Part shown: positions 1 to 12,900 of the stretch, piece by piece | Layout: each line of letters starts with the position of its first letter | Position numbering within the stretch: position 1 is the first letter of the stretch | NCBI RefSeq assembly: GCF_034702125.1 | Contig: NC_085868.1 | Location: 35,236,061 to 35,300,060 of the forward strand | DNA length: 64,000 nucleotides | Direction: 5' to 3' | Source of the DNA: Engraulis encrasicolus | Taxonomy: Eukaryota > Chordata > Actinopteri > Clupeiformes > Engraulidae | Translations under genes and position numbers: made by a program | The notes under the pieces: generated by a model | Told to the model about the DNA's origin: nothing | The model's input: the letters and a program-made list of their open reading frames with translations, nothing else | Database searches by the model: none

Positions 1-96
1 CCCTAAAACAATAGCAACATACCTCTGCAAGATGGCATGGAACTCACATGTGTTGATGGGTAAACTTTCCCCCATTTTAACCAGGGCAGAAGCAGC

Positions 97-265
97 CTGA
101 TCTCCAAGATTTCCGTGCTCCTGGACACGGATGTTAAGGACACGAAATCCGTGTACAGGAGCACGGATTTTGCCAAAATTCGTGCTCCTGGACACGGAAT
201 TGGTTTCCGTGATGGACACACGGAAGTGCTTTCTATATTCCCACAGCACTGTGTTCACTCTATCA
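97..265. repeat. Inverted repeat partner of 1645-1830
   Basis: This stretch reads as alternating 'gtgctcctggacacgga' units. It is the reverse complement, with scattered mismatches, of the sequence at 1645-1830. The two arms flank the hAT elements at 289-1102 and 1129-1407, so they could be the ends of one older element later invaded by others, or two copies of one family in opposite orientation. No coding potential was seen. Confidence 0.6.
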
Positions 266-288
266 TTAGAAAATACATACCAAATGCT

Positions 289-1102
289 CAGTGATGGGCA
301 AGCTACTTGTAAAATGTAGTGAGCTAAGCTATCAGCTACTCAACCATAAAATAAGCTTCACTACACTAAAGCTACCACCATCAGAAATGTAGTGAGCTAA
401 GCTACAAAAATGTGCGGAAATGTAGTTCACTACACCAGAAGCTACATTGTCCCGACATAATGTCAGCTTGATAAAATAACAGATAGGCCTACTTTCATAA
501 AAAAACGTTATTGATCTCACTATACTTTATTGATATTTATTATACACAGTAGCCTATGTTTTAAATATCATTATAGGCCACAGGCCTAGGGTGACCCCAA
601 TATGTCCAAGGGGGACATTGATATGTTTCTGAGGGATAGTATGGGACACTTCCTGGCGTGTGCATCGAAGTTACAAGTATATCCCACTGTCAAGTTTTGG
701 TGGGTTTTTTGGTTTGGTTTCCCCTCAGTTCTGCTCAAACTTGAAAAGAGCCCGGCTGGGCAAGTAACAACTCAGACCAGAAGGTTCCCCTTTTGTTGTT
801 TTTTATTAAAGTTCTTTGTTGTTTTGTTGTGGAAGGGGTTCGACTTGATTTCATGCACGTGGGTCTTGGAACCCCTGTGTGACTGCCTAGGTCTGAGGAC
901 AGTCAACATGTTTTGTTCGAGCAACATTGATTCGGGACAAACTGTAGCTAAGGTGGACGCTACGTCGCTACTTGAGGAAAAAATAGCTTAACTACAGGGA
1001 CGTTACTCGATACATAAAGTAGTGACGCTACGACCAAGCAACAGGGCAATGTAGTTAAACTAGTAGCTTCACTACAATTAGCTAAGCTACTGCCCATCAC
1101 TG
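289..1102. mobile_element. hAT-type non-autonomous DNA transposon (814 bp)
   Basis: The ends are CAGTGATGGGCAAGCTAC and its inverted partner ending in GCCCATCACTG. An exact 8-bp duplication, caaatgct, lies at 281-288 and 1103-1110, the hallmark of hAT insertion. The interior repeats GTAGTGAGCTAAGCTA-like motifs near both ends. The 129-codon open frame at 602-991 has no recognisable transposase features and I treat it as chance. Confidence 0.85.
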
Positions 1103-1128
1103 CAAATGCTAATCCTAAACAAAATAAT

Positions 1129-1407
1129 TAGAGATGCACCGGATCCAAGATCCGGTTCCGGATCCGGCAGGATAATAGGGATTTTCACAGGATCCGGATT
1201 CGGTTCCAGGATCCAGGATCCGGTAGCCGAGGCTTTTCAGTCAAAATAGTTTGAGCCAACGTGATAAAAATGGCCCACGTGTGCGAGTAGGCTATGTGTT
1301 TCAACCCTTTCGTAGGATCCGGTATCCGGTTCCGGATCCGGCAGGATCTTAAGCAGTGGATCCGGTATCCGGCAGGATCCTAAAAATCAGGATCCGGTGC
1401 ATCTCTA
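1129..1407. mobile_element. hAT-type MITE rich in GGATCCGG motifs (copy 1)
   Basis: Terminal inverted repeats TAGAGATGCACCGGATCC / GGATCCGGTGCATCTCTA are flanked by an exact 8-bp duplication, aaaataat, at 1121-1128 and 1408-1415. The element is largely made of GGATCCGG/CCGGATCC palindromic units. A second copy lies at 29086-29501. Confidence 0.88.
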
Positions 1408-1436
1408 AAAATAATGCTATAGCAATTTAATTTGTG

Positions 1437-1625
1437 CCCTGACCAAAACATTCCCTAACCTTAACCTGTCATTAAAGACATATTTTTGAGAAATACCTTT
1501 TCCAGTTGGTTGATATGTTATCAAATTCATATAATGAATGAAAGAATACTAGCTGTGCCCAGACCAAAACAATCCCTAACCCTAACCTGTCAGTAAGAAA
1601 TGTTTTTTTGAGAAAAAATATTTGA
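1437..1625. repeat. Short direct duplication
   Basis: A segment of about 65 bp containing 'gaccaaaaca', 'ccctaacc' and 'taacctgtca' occurs at about 1437-1500 and again at about 1559-1625, with small differences. It is non-coding. Confidence 0.55.
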
Positions 1626-1644
1626 AATTAGAAAAATCCTGAGA

Positions 1645-1830
1645 ACACACAGACTGTGTGAACATAGAGCTGTGGGAGTATAGAGAGAGCACTTCCGTGT
1701 GTCCATCACGGAAAATAATTCTGTGTCCAGGAGCACCGAATTTTGGCAAAATCTGTGCTCCTGAACAAGGATTTCGTATGCTTAACATCCGTGTCCAGGA
1801 GCATGGAAATTTTGGAGGTCATGTAGAAGG
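1645..1830. repeat. Inverted repeat partner of 97-265
   Basis: Reverse-complement counterpart of the 97-265 repeat, sharing the blocks around 'acttccgtgtgtccatcacgg' split by small indels. See the entry at 97. Confidence 0.6.
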
Positions 1831-1959
1831 CAGAAACCGCTACACAGAACATGTCACACAGGTCAACTGCACTGACTGCACATTGCCTTTTTTATTGTTT
1901 TATTTTTTTTCCCCCTCATTGACTACCTGTGTTATATGGGTTATATTACCTGTCCTCTT

Positions 1960-2100
1960 TTGAAAGTCGCTTTGGTTATAAAGCGTCTGCCAAATGCAAT
2001 GTAATGTAATGTGTCTTTAAATGTCCATGTAGGCATTATCTGACTGTAAGCTATTTGACACCTGAATTTCCCCTCGGGGATCAATAAAGTTACTCTACTC
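1960..2100 (+). repeat. SINE tail fragment followed by a LINE-like 3' end
   Basis: 'gtcgctttggttataaagcgtctgcc' plus (AATGT)n at 1965-2013 is the 3' tail typical of teleost tRNA-derived SINEs. 'cccctcggggatcaataaagt' at 2070-2092 is the kind of 3' end seen on fish LINEs and LINE-mobilised repeats. Both are truncated. Confidence 0.55.
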
Positions 2101-2929
2101 TAGAGCTCTACTCTCAAGTACACAGGTCTGTACAGTTTAAAACTTTCTCACGGTGTCTGCAGTGCACATACTGGCTATTTTGATTAAAATGAATGTAACT
2201 ATTTTTAATTAGGCTAGTTAATAATTATTTTTTTACATCTTAAATTATTCTAAATAAATGTAAATCACCCCACCACAACTGACTCTGTGTCATAATTGAT
2301 TTTTGACACAAACACACCGCCCACAGATTGATGACCTGGTTTGCACGGTATAGCAGACCTACATACTGGTATGCCACAGTGAAATGCAGTTACAGAAATA
2401 GCATACATAGCATTTCAGCAACCAAACAGCGCCACTTCCTGTGGTTTTCCCCCCATTATATTTCCCTGAAAGATGTGATTGCCATCAAGTGAAATGCTGA
2501 GTAACAGTTAAAAAGTGTCAGCGTCCGTTGCTAGAGGAAGGTGAGGCCCATAAACCACAGACTAGCAGAATGTCACACATGGGTTCATAGTTCTCTGCCT
2601 GAAACCATGGCAACAGGCATATAGAGTATGACTTTTCCTCCACACCACCACCCATATTTGTGCAAAGGAAGTTACACGTATACAGTACTTGTAGCTTGGT
2701 GTATGGTAGATTGATGGTAAAAAAAAATCTGAGTTAGTAGTCTGGGGGTAAAAAAATGGGTTTTATTTTATGTTGGCACTCGGCACACATATTCTATATG
2801 TGATCCAATGATGCTGTACAGCACTTAAAAAACATATTACACTGCTGTATGCTGCTCATCTATGATTTGATAACATGAAAGCAAAGATGAAAGGTGCAGG
2901 CCTTGGCCATGGGTCAAATGGCCTAGGCA

Positions 2930-3040
2930 GTGCAGTGAGGTCATTTCCCAATCCTCCCCATCTCTCTTTTCCACTCGCTTCCTGTCACCATTCAACACTC
3001 TCAGGCATACAAGCCCCTTTAAAAATATTACAAAATATAT
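2930..3040 (+). repeat. 3' fragment of a tRNA-derived SINE
   Basis: 'cccatctctcttttccactcgcttcctgtcaccattc' resembles the body of the SINE at 33638-33812 (its 'tctgcccactcgcttcctgtcac'). The tRNA-like head is absent. The remainder of 2100-3470 shows no gene or other feature I can support. Confidence 0.5.
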
Positions 3041-3475
3041 ACCAAGAATACCAGCCATTACCCTCAAGTACCTGTAGGCGTTTCAGAGTTCCCCGCTTCA
3101 ACCGCAACAGACTTAAACATGCTTGGATTACTCTTACTGCACATCACCAGCACCTGGACAAGTGGTTGTGCACAGGGACCTTACTTTGAGACTTAAACAT
3201 GCTTTTATACATCAATCGATTCTCTTGTTAAATCAGTCAAAAGGCTCTACGTATAGAGTTATCAGTCCATGTAGGTAGGATCTTCAAGTTATGTGGGTTG
3301 TATGTAATGTATGCATGTGTGTCTGTATATAGGCCTGTGTTTTTGTCCTCTGTTTTTGTTTTTTGTCAGCTGTGCAATAGTCTTGTGATGTGATGTTATG
3401 TGTATGTCCTGTCTTAAGCGAGTGTTGCTCAGGGACGCAAAAAGAATTTCAGTGTAAACTGACAATAAACTCTAA

Positions 3476-3512
3476 TTGTATCGTATCGTATCGTATCGTA
3501 TCGTATCGTACA
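3476..3512. repeat. (TATCG)n pentanucleotide microsatellite
   Basis: About seven uninterrupted TATCG/CGTAT units, placed just before the TSD of the MITE at 3521. Confidence 0.95.
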
Positions 3513-3520
3513 TAAAGGTG

Positions 3521-3716
3521 CAGGATTGCCAGATGTGACAGGTGATTCCAGACAAAAAAAATGCTCAAAAAAACGCCTGAACTGAAGGAAATTCCATTTG
3601 TTTGATTTATGTGACCATAAATATACAGACAACCCCCCAATACCCTTTCTCTTACCCAAAGATGATTATCCTAAAGAGCCTAATTAGGCGGGAAACTGTC
3701 CAATCTGGCAATACTG
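3521..3716. mobile_element. hAT-type MITE (CAGGATTGCCAGAT family, copy 1)
   Basis: It starts CAGGATTGCCAGAT and ends ATCTGGCAATACTG (inverted termini). An exact 8-bp duplication, taaaggtg, lies at 3513-3520 and 3717-3724. The same family recurs at 20993-21179 with its own perfect duplication. Confidence 0.88.
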
Positions 3717-4045
3717 TAAAGGTGGCATGTAACTGTGCACATATAACAGAAAACTGTTTAAGACTATGTACAGATTAAATGAACCAAGTAATGTAATAAT
3801 AACATGCTAAACTAATGTTAATGGGAAGTGACACCCAATACCACTCTGGAAGAACTGGAAATTAGAAAAGCACGTCTTATTGATTGTAAAGAATGTTAAA
3901 CTGTAGGTTCGGTGGTGGGTGGGGATGTCTATGTGATTGTATTTTTATACTGTACTTGAACCAACAGCCTGTAATAAAGTGATTGATTTCTGTCTCATTT
4001 TATAAGCAATGTTTTGTTATTGTTCTTTTTCGTTCAACTCGTTTT

Positions 4046-4239
4046 GTCATCTCTTTGGGAGACAGCTCATTGGCTGCGAACAAGGCGAAGTTCTTGTAAA
4101 ATTATCCTGAAAGGCGGACATTTTGGCGCGCCGGGGCTTGGTCCTGCCTCGAAGGCTATATCACGCAGTGCCGAGGGCGCGTGATTTTACAAGAACTTCG
4201 CCTTGGTCGCAGTCAATGAGCTGTCTCCATAGAGATGAC
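4046..4239. repeat. Palindromic repeat with ~57-bp arms
   Basis: The left arm, 4046-4102, is complementary with a few mismatches to the right arm at 4184-4239. The loop of about 80 bp contains GC-rich sequence with GGCGCGCC. This is the layout of a foldback/MITE element. No convincing target duplication was found. The sequence from 3725 to 4045 holds no recognisable feature. Confidence 0.7.
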
Positions 4240-4591
4240 TCACTCATCTCACTCAAAGAACCGGGGACTCCTACGAGTCCTCTTGTTTTGTAGTGATCTT
4301 GAATACAGTATGAGGCTCACCAGACCCTTCATTAAAAAGATAGGAGCATAAAAGCTTCAGCTTCACATTTAGTATTTGAGACTAGTAATGTAGAGGTACT
4401 TATTTATTACCCAGAACATTAAGGTGTCCTCCATATTACATATATGATACGTACATGAAATGTCACACCTTTGCACCGTCTCCTCAGCACAGAGGCCCTT
4501 GTTGTCAGCAGCTTATTTTACAGTATAAGGTTGGTTTAATAAAACAAAAACTATGAAATGAGAAAACTTACCCTATCTTTCAGAATAGACA

Positions 4592-5340
4592 TACACTCAC
4601 CGGCCACTTCATTAGGAACACCTCTCTAGTGCTGGGTTGGACCCCCTTTTGCCTTCAGAACTGCCTGCAACAATACTTGGGTAGGCTGTGGCATTCCAAC
4701 AAAGATAAATTGGTTCTATTTGGCCCAAATTGTGCTAAGAAAATGTCTTTATGCCATTATATTCCCAGCCTGAAATGTTGATGTAAGGCAGGGTTGACCC
4801 ATGTTTTCATGTTGTTGACACCAAATTCTGACCATTCCACCTGAGTGTTGCAGTTGATATCAAGACTCATCAGACCAGGCAACATTTTTCCGATCTTCTA
4901 GTGTCGTTTATGGTGAGCCTGTCCAAATTGTTGCCTCATTTTCCTGTTCTTAGCTGACAGGAGTGGCACCAAATATGGTTTTCCCATTTGCCTCAAAATT
5001 TGATGTCCTGTGAAATCAGGGATTCTCCTATGCATGCCTCGGTTGTAATGAGTGGTTATTGGACTTAATTTTGCCTTTGTATCAGGTCAAATCAGTCTGG
5101 TCATTTTCCTCTGACCTCTACCATCAACAAGGCCCACAGAATCGATGCTCACTGCATTTTTTTTCTTTCTCGCACCATTCTTTGTAAACCCTAGAGATGG
5201 TTGTGTGTGAATATCCCAGTAGATCAGTATTTTCTGAAATACTCAAATCAAGCCCTTTCAGCTTGACAGCCATGCCATGTTCAAAGTTATTTAAATAACC
5301 TTTCTTCCCCATTATGATGCTCTGTTAACTGCATCAGATC
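4592..5340 (-). pseudogene. Decayed Tc1/mariner-type transposon
   Basis: The left end is TA followed by CACTCACCGGCCACTTCATTAGG, a terminal repeat type common in fish Tc1-like elements. On the minus strand at 5312-5124 a short frame begins MGKKGYLNNFEHGMAVKLKG and continues with LGYSHTTISRVYKEW, which matches the helix-turn-helix N-terminus of Tc1-family transposases. The frame is broken downstream and no catalytic DDE segment is readable. I cannot find the opposite terminal repeat, so the copy is truncated. Confidence 0.75.
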
Positions 5341-5344
5341 ATCT

Positions 5345-8300
5345 CAAATCAACCATCACCATGTGATTAACTGATATAAAATTTGCCTCAATGAGCAGTT
5401 GTAACAGATATTCTTGGATTCTAGGATATTCTTGATGTGCAGTGTTGCCATTTGCCATCAGTTCATTTAGATGCCTTGAAACAACAATTTGAGTATTGTA
5501 CAACAATGTCCTCCCAACAATCCCCCAGAAACAATACTTTTGAGGTTTTGGTACGATAATTCAGCCATTTCTATCTGACAACACTGTTGATGTGTGACTT
5601 AAATTACACACGCGACCGAGTGAACATACTTTCTTCCAAACAGTCAGAGCACTACACAATACTCGAGGTATAATGTAGGAAGGAGAGAGCCAACAGGCTT
5701 CTCATTCACATTTCATTGTTTGACTCAACATAGACATTTCCCATCATTGTTCTCGGCATGTTGTTTGACTCAACTTGGGTGTCCAACCGTGTGCAAAATT
5801 CTCAAAAGATACAGGCAAGGCGCTACTGCATATCCTGCGTATCCTGCAGCAAGCATGTCCCGGGCCTAAATGCATCCCATGTACCATTTTCACTGTGGGG
5901 TATGGTGTGGGTCCTGCAATGCATGGGAAATTCTGCTGTGGCGATGCATACTTAGTTGACCTGAATTATTACAACATACTATATATCGGGAATGGAATAT
6001 GGCAGTAACAAAAACATGTGACAGCTTCTGAACCAATCTCATGGCAGAATTGCTGTGTACGTCCCAAACACAGTTGTCAGTACTCTTACGATTACATACA
6101 GTATACATCCCACTCATGCCCCCCAGTGGCACAACAATGGTCTATCAACTACAGAGGTGTCTACTTATATACCCCCATCAGCCTTCAGGGCTCTGAACTT
6201 TTTTAGACAGGGGGTAGATTCCAATGTACAGACTTCCATCCTCCCTTGCTCATTTGCCTGCTTGTGACCTCCCGATGATGTCACTGACGACAGAAAATGA
6301 ATTCAATATCTTGAAAAATCACAATTATAATGTAATTTTCTCATTTGCAATTGGGATGGTGAATGGAAAAACAGTCCCCATAAAGTTGTTGTGGCCAGGC
6401 TGACCCCTGGCAAACTTTATTGTTTTCTCCATGGAGGCAGGGCGACAAGCACAAGTGGAGGATGGGAGTGGGCATATTGGAATGCACAAGCAATGAACAT
6501 AGTGGTAGAACATGGCACTAGAGGGGTCACAGGCAAAGGTGTAGGTTTGGCTTGGAAAGTGGTGGGGACAGTATAAGGGCAAATTGTCTATAGTAAGCTA
6601 TTTCTGCATTGTATTTGTGTGAAAATGATGGGGACACCAACCCACCCCCCACCCCCATCTCCCCATCCACACCTAAAATTACACCCATGCATCACAGGAA
6701 TCCCTGACAGCACGGGAAAACGGCAAGTGCAGCCTCAATCATGTGCTCTTCAGCCAATGCAAATCAATGGAGAGCATGCCCACCTCTGTCAAAAAATAGC
6801 CTAAACTGTGTGACTATAACACATTACACGGACCACCTTGAAATGTCAGTGTAAATATCTACTAAAATCGTACAAATCAATGAACATTTTACTTGCAGTA
6901 TTAGCCACACATTTAAACCCTGTATAGTATGTCAATATAACTGTTTGACATTATTAAGCCATTTTTGACAGAGATGAGCCCCTTCTTCATTCATTTACAC
7001 TGCACGGGTCTACCTCCAAACAATGGCTTCCAGGATTGCTGTGACAATCGAGAGTATGGCGTTCTACCTCTAAAAAGGCAAGTGAATTTCAAAGGATAGG
7101 CCTACTCAGAAACTTTCAATGGGAATGAATTGTTGCTCAGAGTATAAAGAATGTTTAACCAGAAACATCCTGGGATAGAACTAAGAAAATCTTTGGTTTA
7201 ACTGTTTTCATTCCCTGGCGATGTGGTCTTTGACTACACATTACTTTTTTAGACATTACCGGTATTCAATTCCTTGCTTTTGTTCTCATTTGATAAAAGG
7301 CAAGCTTAGTGTAGTCTGCATGACAAATTCTTCTGTTTTCCCCTTTGGACATAATGCGATTAGAATAGGTCTTAAGACTCCAAGGTGGGACAGTTCCAGT
7401 ACTTTGTTTGTGAATTCAAATGACCCCACATTCCAGGCCCGAATGAGGACCTTCATGTACAAGTCTATGTGCAGATTAAATGAATGAATGAAGTACTGGA
7501 ATAATAACATTGACAATGACACTCAATACCACTGTGACGTCTGGAAATATGGGAAAAGCCAGCTGTATGTTTATTATTATCTTTATTATTATTCCAAAGT
7601 ATATTATAAATGACTGTAGGTTTGTGGGTGGTGGGTGGGAATATTGCATAGGAAATGTTTGTTGTTACAAGACATTAAACGTACTGACTGGACTGAGGAC
7701 TACATCAGCAATGCCCGTGTCTCTGGCACCCACTGCATATCTGGAGTTATCTTGACCATGTTCTTATTTCAGAAGAAAACACCTGGCTAGTTTCTGTACA
7801 AATGAACGGTGCATGGTCGATTCACGGTCACATCATATCTGTTTACAAACAGTGAAGGGATCTATTCTTACCATTACATCCCACTCATGCCCCCTAGTGG
7901 CACAATGATGATCCATCAACTACAAAGGTGTCCACTGCTATACCCATATTAGCCTGCGGGTGCACTCAACCCGTCACTGGCTCTGAACTTTGTTATAGAC
8001 CCGTTCAGAGTCAACGTGCTCATGAATGCGTGCGCATCGTTGACTCAAACACACCGGAGATATTGTAAGGATATTACGAGAGACTCCACTTTTCTGGGTG
8101 GTACTACACTCTAGGGGGAGAGCAGACTCCATTCAAAAAGAGCGGGCTGCTGCACTCAAAGTCGTTTCTCGACAGCGGCCACTAGGAGAATTGAAGGCAT
8201 GGGTAAAATCGGGAGTGGTGATTCTGTATTTAATACTGGGTGACAGTACAGACACTAAAGAGAGAAAAACTGCCGTTCTGAAGCGTATACGTTGATAAAA

Positions 8301-9960
8301 AATAGAGATTCCAAAAAGTACACTTGTCATGCTATTTTGAGAGGGAAGAGGCAGTTCCACAACCATAGGAGATGTTTGTTGTTACAAGACATTAAGCTAC
8401 TGACTGGACTGATGACATCACCAGGAATACCCGTGTCCGTGGTGCCCACTGCATATCTGAGGTTAGCGAGAGCATCCGTTATCTCATTTCGGGAAAAAAC
8501 ACCTGTCGAGTCTCTGTACAAGTGAACGGGGCATGGACAATTTTGAGGTAGCGGTGCGCACACAGCCAAATTACGTCATACCTGTTTACAAGCTCTAAAG
8601 GGGTCTATACAGTTAGACAGACAAGTCAAATGATACAGCTTATATGTTTATTCAGAACATATGGCTCTGAGTGTATGTGCAGTCTTCCTGATCAATGGAA
8701 TTGATTAAATGGAATGGAATGGAATTGTTCTGTTGTGAACAGAAGTGGTTAGCATTTGCAATGTATCAACAATGAAGGTGTGAGCTTTATTGTATTTGGC
8801 TGTAGAAAATTGTCAATAGTCATGGCAACCAATGCATTTCTGCTGTCCGGATTTTATTTATTTATTATTTTAAAACCTCTCATTTTCAATGGGAATAAGG
8901 AAGTTTACGGAATGTTTAACTATGTTTTTATTCCCTTAGGATGTGGATGTGGTCTTTGTCAATGACAAAGATGACAAAAATGAAATAGTAGAGTACGTTC
9001 CCTCTGGTAGATGTTCAGAAAATAGTCTTAGGTAGGCCTACTGTGCTGAGACTATTTTGAAGCTATTTCACAGCTTTGTCTCTTGTCACATTTGAATGAA
9101 AACAAGTTTTGTTCAACAGTTACTGTTATTTACTCTGCTACATGTACATCAGCAAAAACACAGGCTAGAGGAAACAATCGACCACAGACCAAACTTGAAT
9201 AGCAGGATGATACAGTTGAGTGTTTTTGTTCTCGTTTTCCAGTTCCTGTAAGGCCTTGTTCTTTTTCAATAAACCGTGAGAACTGACAAGTAGGCAGCAC
9301 CTCAAAAAGACCAATAATTGTCATGTTAAAGGGATGTTAGGACTGTTTGCCACATAGCCAGGGTAGAGACTATATTGCTCACAAAAGATATTAAGATTAA
9401 GTTATAGCCTAATGAATGGGTAAGGAAGGTAAAGAGAAAGGTCAATTATAATGGATTTTACTTTGATTGTGACTTTGTGTCAGAGTCTCAATTTAGAGTT
9501 AAAAAAAGATAAATAAATTAATCTTTTGCGTTTCATGCACATTGTGTGCACAACGACTGACACTGATATCCAATCTATAGAGAGCCAGCAGGCAAAACCA
9601 CATGTCTCTCATGCCCTTCATGTTGACTTCTTTTTCATTGTTTTGTGCCATCATTGCTGAAAATACAGTAATGTTACACTGTCTTGTCTTTGTTGTTAAT
9701 CAAAAACATACTGCATTAGTTCCATAAACATTTGGGTACATATACAAACAGTGTTTTTGTTTTCTCTCATATCCAATTGGTTAGTATGCCATCATGTGGC
9801 TCTCCAATGGTGGTGATGAAACTCGTTGACCCTCTTTATCATGAAAGTTACCCATCCCTGTGTTTGGACATGCGTATATTTGTGGTCATTGTGGGACTGC
9901 CCTCACATCTAACCACCATGACCATCTGCCTTTAGCGGCATACTGTAGCTTTGCTTTCCT
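5345..9960. other. Gene-free stretch with internal duplications
   Basis: No open frame here looks like a gene. Two pairs of diverged segments are visible: about 6083-6185 resembles 7861-7958 (shared 'catcccactcatgcccc', 'gtggcacaa'), and about 7655-7750 resembles 8372-8470 (shared 'ttgttgttacaagacatta', 'cccactgcatatctg'). A block near 7125-7235 weakly resembles 8875-8960. They look like copies of an unnamed dispersed repeat rather than exons. Confidence 0.55.
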
Positions 9961-9979
9961 CTCTGGCAGAAAAATCAAA

Positions 9980-12900
9980 ATGGCGCTGAAGAAACAACAC
10001 CTGAAGTGGGCCTTCATCGGACTGAACATCATACTCACGGTAAGTCTCCAAACTGAGCTTATGAGGCACGGCTTTGATTAGGCAAAGTACACAGGTGTCA
10101 AAAGTGAAAGTCATTTACGGTGTAAGAACAAAACTAGCGCATGATTTACATAGCTGTTACACCTAATCAGGTACATACTGTGTAGACTGTGTTACTGAAA
10201 AACATTGAAACACTTACAACAATCCACCACAATTTTTATACAAAACAGTGCAGAGTCAGCTGATTGTAAGACAAACTGGTCTACTGTTTACTCAGTGAAG
10301 TTACCTGTTGGAATGAAACAGGTTTCCTTTTTTTACTTCTACTTTTACTTTTCACATCTCTGGCAAAGTAAGTATTCATTTTGTCAAACACTTGCAACAT
10401 GTAAAGTGGTTCTAACATTCTGGCATTCTGGCCTTGGCCAACCGGTAGGGCACTCGCCTGCCATGCGGCTCACCGCGATTCGATTCCCGTCCCGTGTCCT
10501 TTGCCGACCCCTCCCTGTCTGTCTTCCAATTCACATCCTGTCCACCTCACACTGTCCTATTAAATACATTCGAAAAAGACTGTTTTGCAATGTTACAGTA
10601 AAACAAAACTAATTCAACGGCTGCTATTCTGTTTTGAAGAACATGTTGCACTAAACAACAGATGGTACTTACGAATAATAATGAAAATATTCAGTAATTA
10701 TTAGAAAAATGATTCAGTCACATCACAGTTTTAACCTATGAATGCTAAATGTTTCCTAAATTCTAGAGTGTGGTTTGAAATCATCAACACCACATTGCTG
10801 CGGGAAGTTGCTTGGTTCCACCAGCATTGTTTTATTCATTTGAATACAATCCCTTGCTGAGAGCATATGTAGGCCCTATGGGCATTGGGTACGTAGTTTA
10901 ATTTCACATTTTCAAAAAAAAATGTACTCTTTTGTGTTTAGTATGAAAATATAGGCAACAATTCAATAAAATATACAATACTAACAGCATTTTCGTGGGT
11001 ATATTATTTTAAAGCAATACCATGTTTTTTTGGTTCATGAATCTAGCATGGTAACAACTATCAGCGTTTTCACACCTGGTCCCCTTCAGCCGCCTAAGCA
11101 AACTCAGAATAGTGACTCAGCATGAATCTAGCATGGTGACTTCACTCTTCCATCGTCTTTGGGATGTAACATGTGTGTGTGTCTCTCTCCATTAGCAAAA
11201 GAAGGGTCAAAATGACTGTCAATAGTAAGTAAAAGTTTATTTTTAAAAAACCCTTTCAAATGTCTTTTTCTCCTTGTCTATAGATTTTTGGTGTGGTGGT
11301 TTTCATTCTTGCAATTAAGATGGACGTGAGCCTTCAAACTAAGCTCAGGGTATGCCTCTGTCACATTCTTATATAGGGTTTTCACACCTGGTCCCCTTTA
11401 AGAGAACCAAACTCAGTCCTCCTTAAGTGGACCAAAAAGCGAACCGACTGCAAAAGGACTCAGTTTTTGTTCTTATTGTGAGTGTATTACAAGAAGAACT
11501 GGCTGATCTTTCTGGTCCTGGTATCTTTTATGGTGTCTCACTCTTTTTTTATCACACCCGGTCCTCTAGAGCCCTTCTTGAGTGATTACTCCTAGTCACA
11601 AGTGTAACTTGTCACAACTCAAAAGCGAACCAAACTGAGACCATGTCAACCAAGGTCTCAATACGGTTCGCTTCCGAGGGGTCTGGGTATGCTTTGGAGC
11701 GTTCACATATGCGGCAAAAATGCTGAGTCACTAGGCCTACTCTGCGGTCGCGTAGGCAGCTGAAAGGGGCCAAGTGTGACAACACTGATATTTACAAAGA
11801 GCTCATTCCCACACAAATTAAAATTCAGCGCGTTATGACTTTGTAGTGCAAAATAACATGGAGCATCACTTTCATACTTTCATGCAGGAAGCCTATGGCC
11901 AATTCGCGTGGATACAGGCACCCTTTTGGCCTCTGGCTTTTGGACTCCTGCCCATGGCCGGATTAACCATATGGGCACACGGCACAGTGCCCAGGGCATC
12001 AAGCATTCCCAGCCGGTGGGGGGCATCACAGGAGAAGAAACTTTTTTTTTTCATTAATGTTTGTAGACTTAAAATGGTTAAACATGACACTGTTATATAC
12101 CGTATTCATATAAAATTCACTATTAAAACATAATGTCATAAGGGCAACGATATCATCATTCTGAGCAATAGTGTCCTGTGACAATCATCCCCCCTCCCTC
12201 AACCTGTCAGTTGAGCCGTTCCACCTGTCGTGAAATGTATCATGTTTTTAAAAAGCCCGCGGTTGTAGAAAAGAAAAATGGACAGACATCAGTTGAGTGG
12301 TTGTGTGAAGAGAAAAGTTTAACAAGAGAAAGACCCCAGGCGTTTAGCCTTGTGACTAGACTTGTGTAGATAATTGGAGTGCGAGGCTGAGGATTTCATG
12401 CACTGGATGATGGAGAGGAAGAGATCAGGAAGGAACTCCTTGTGGACGTGCTGTTGGGTGTTTTTGGTGTGCTCAGAAACTGTAAGTCTTGGATATATCT
12501 TGGTTGTGTGTCACCTGTTTAATATTAGGTTGTAGAAGGTTATGATTAATGTCCAGAGATTTCGCCGACGTTTCGTTTAAATGCGTCTTAATGCGCTTGC
12601 CGCGCTATAATCGCATGTTAACTTAGCCTACAATTGATGAATTCCTGCCGTGTGAGAGCGTCTAATCAGCAGGTTGGTGTCTATTACCGTAGTGTGTGTA
12701 GGCTATACCACGTATGAGTAGGCTACATGTCTCTATTTAGTAATTTCATGTAGGTCTACAGTGTCTAGTTAGCTATTAGTGTAGCCCATGATTAGCTATG
12801 ATTTGCCATTATGTTGCATGCAGTCATAGCCTACGTTTCTAAGGGGCAGTGTTGTTGGGTTTTTTGTTGTTAAATTTTTAGAAACCACAACTTAAGTCAC

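Noticed and set aside
8940..9030. Possible exon 'DVDVVFVNDKDDKNEIVEY' after 'attcccttag'
   Set aside because: No matching neighbouring exon or donor in phase. The area duplicates sequence near 7200 and is more likely a repeat.
10436..10510. Possible tRNA gene (also at 33638 and, minus strand, 38512)
   Set aside because: Box A and B are present, but the cloverleaf is incomplete and SINE bodies and tails follow.
11208..11224. Extra 29-base exon for the membrane-protein gene (after 'ctccattag', before 'gtaagta', 11195-11224)
   Set aside because: Including it would shift the frame of the following exons, while the four chosen exons join in phase 0.
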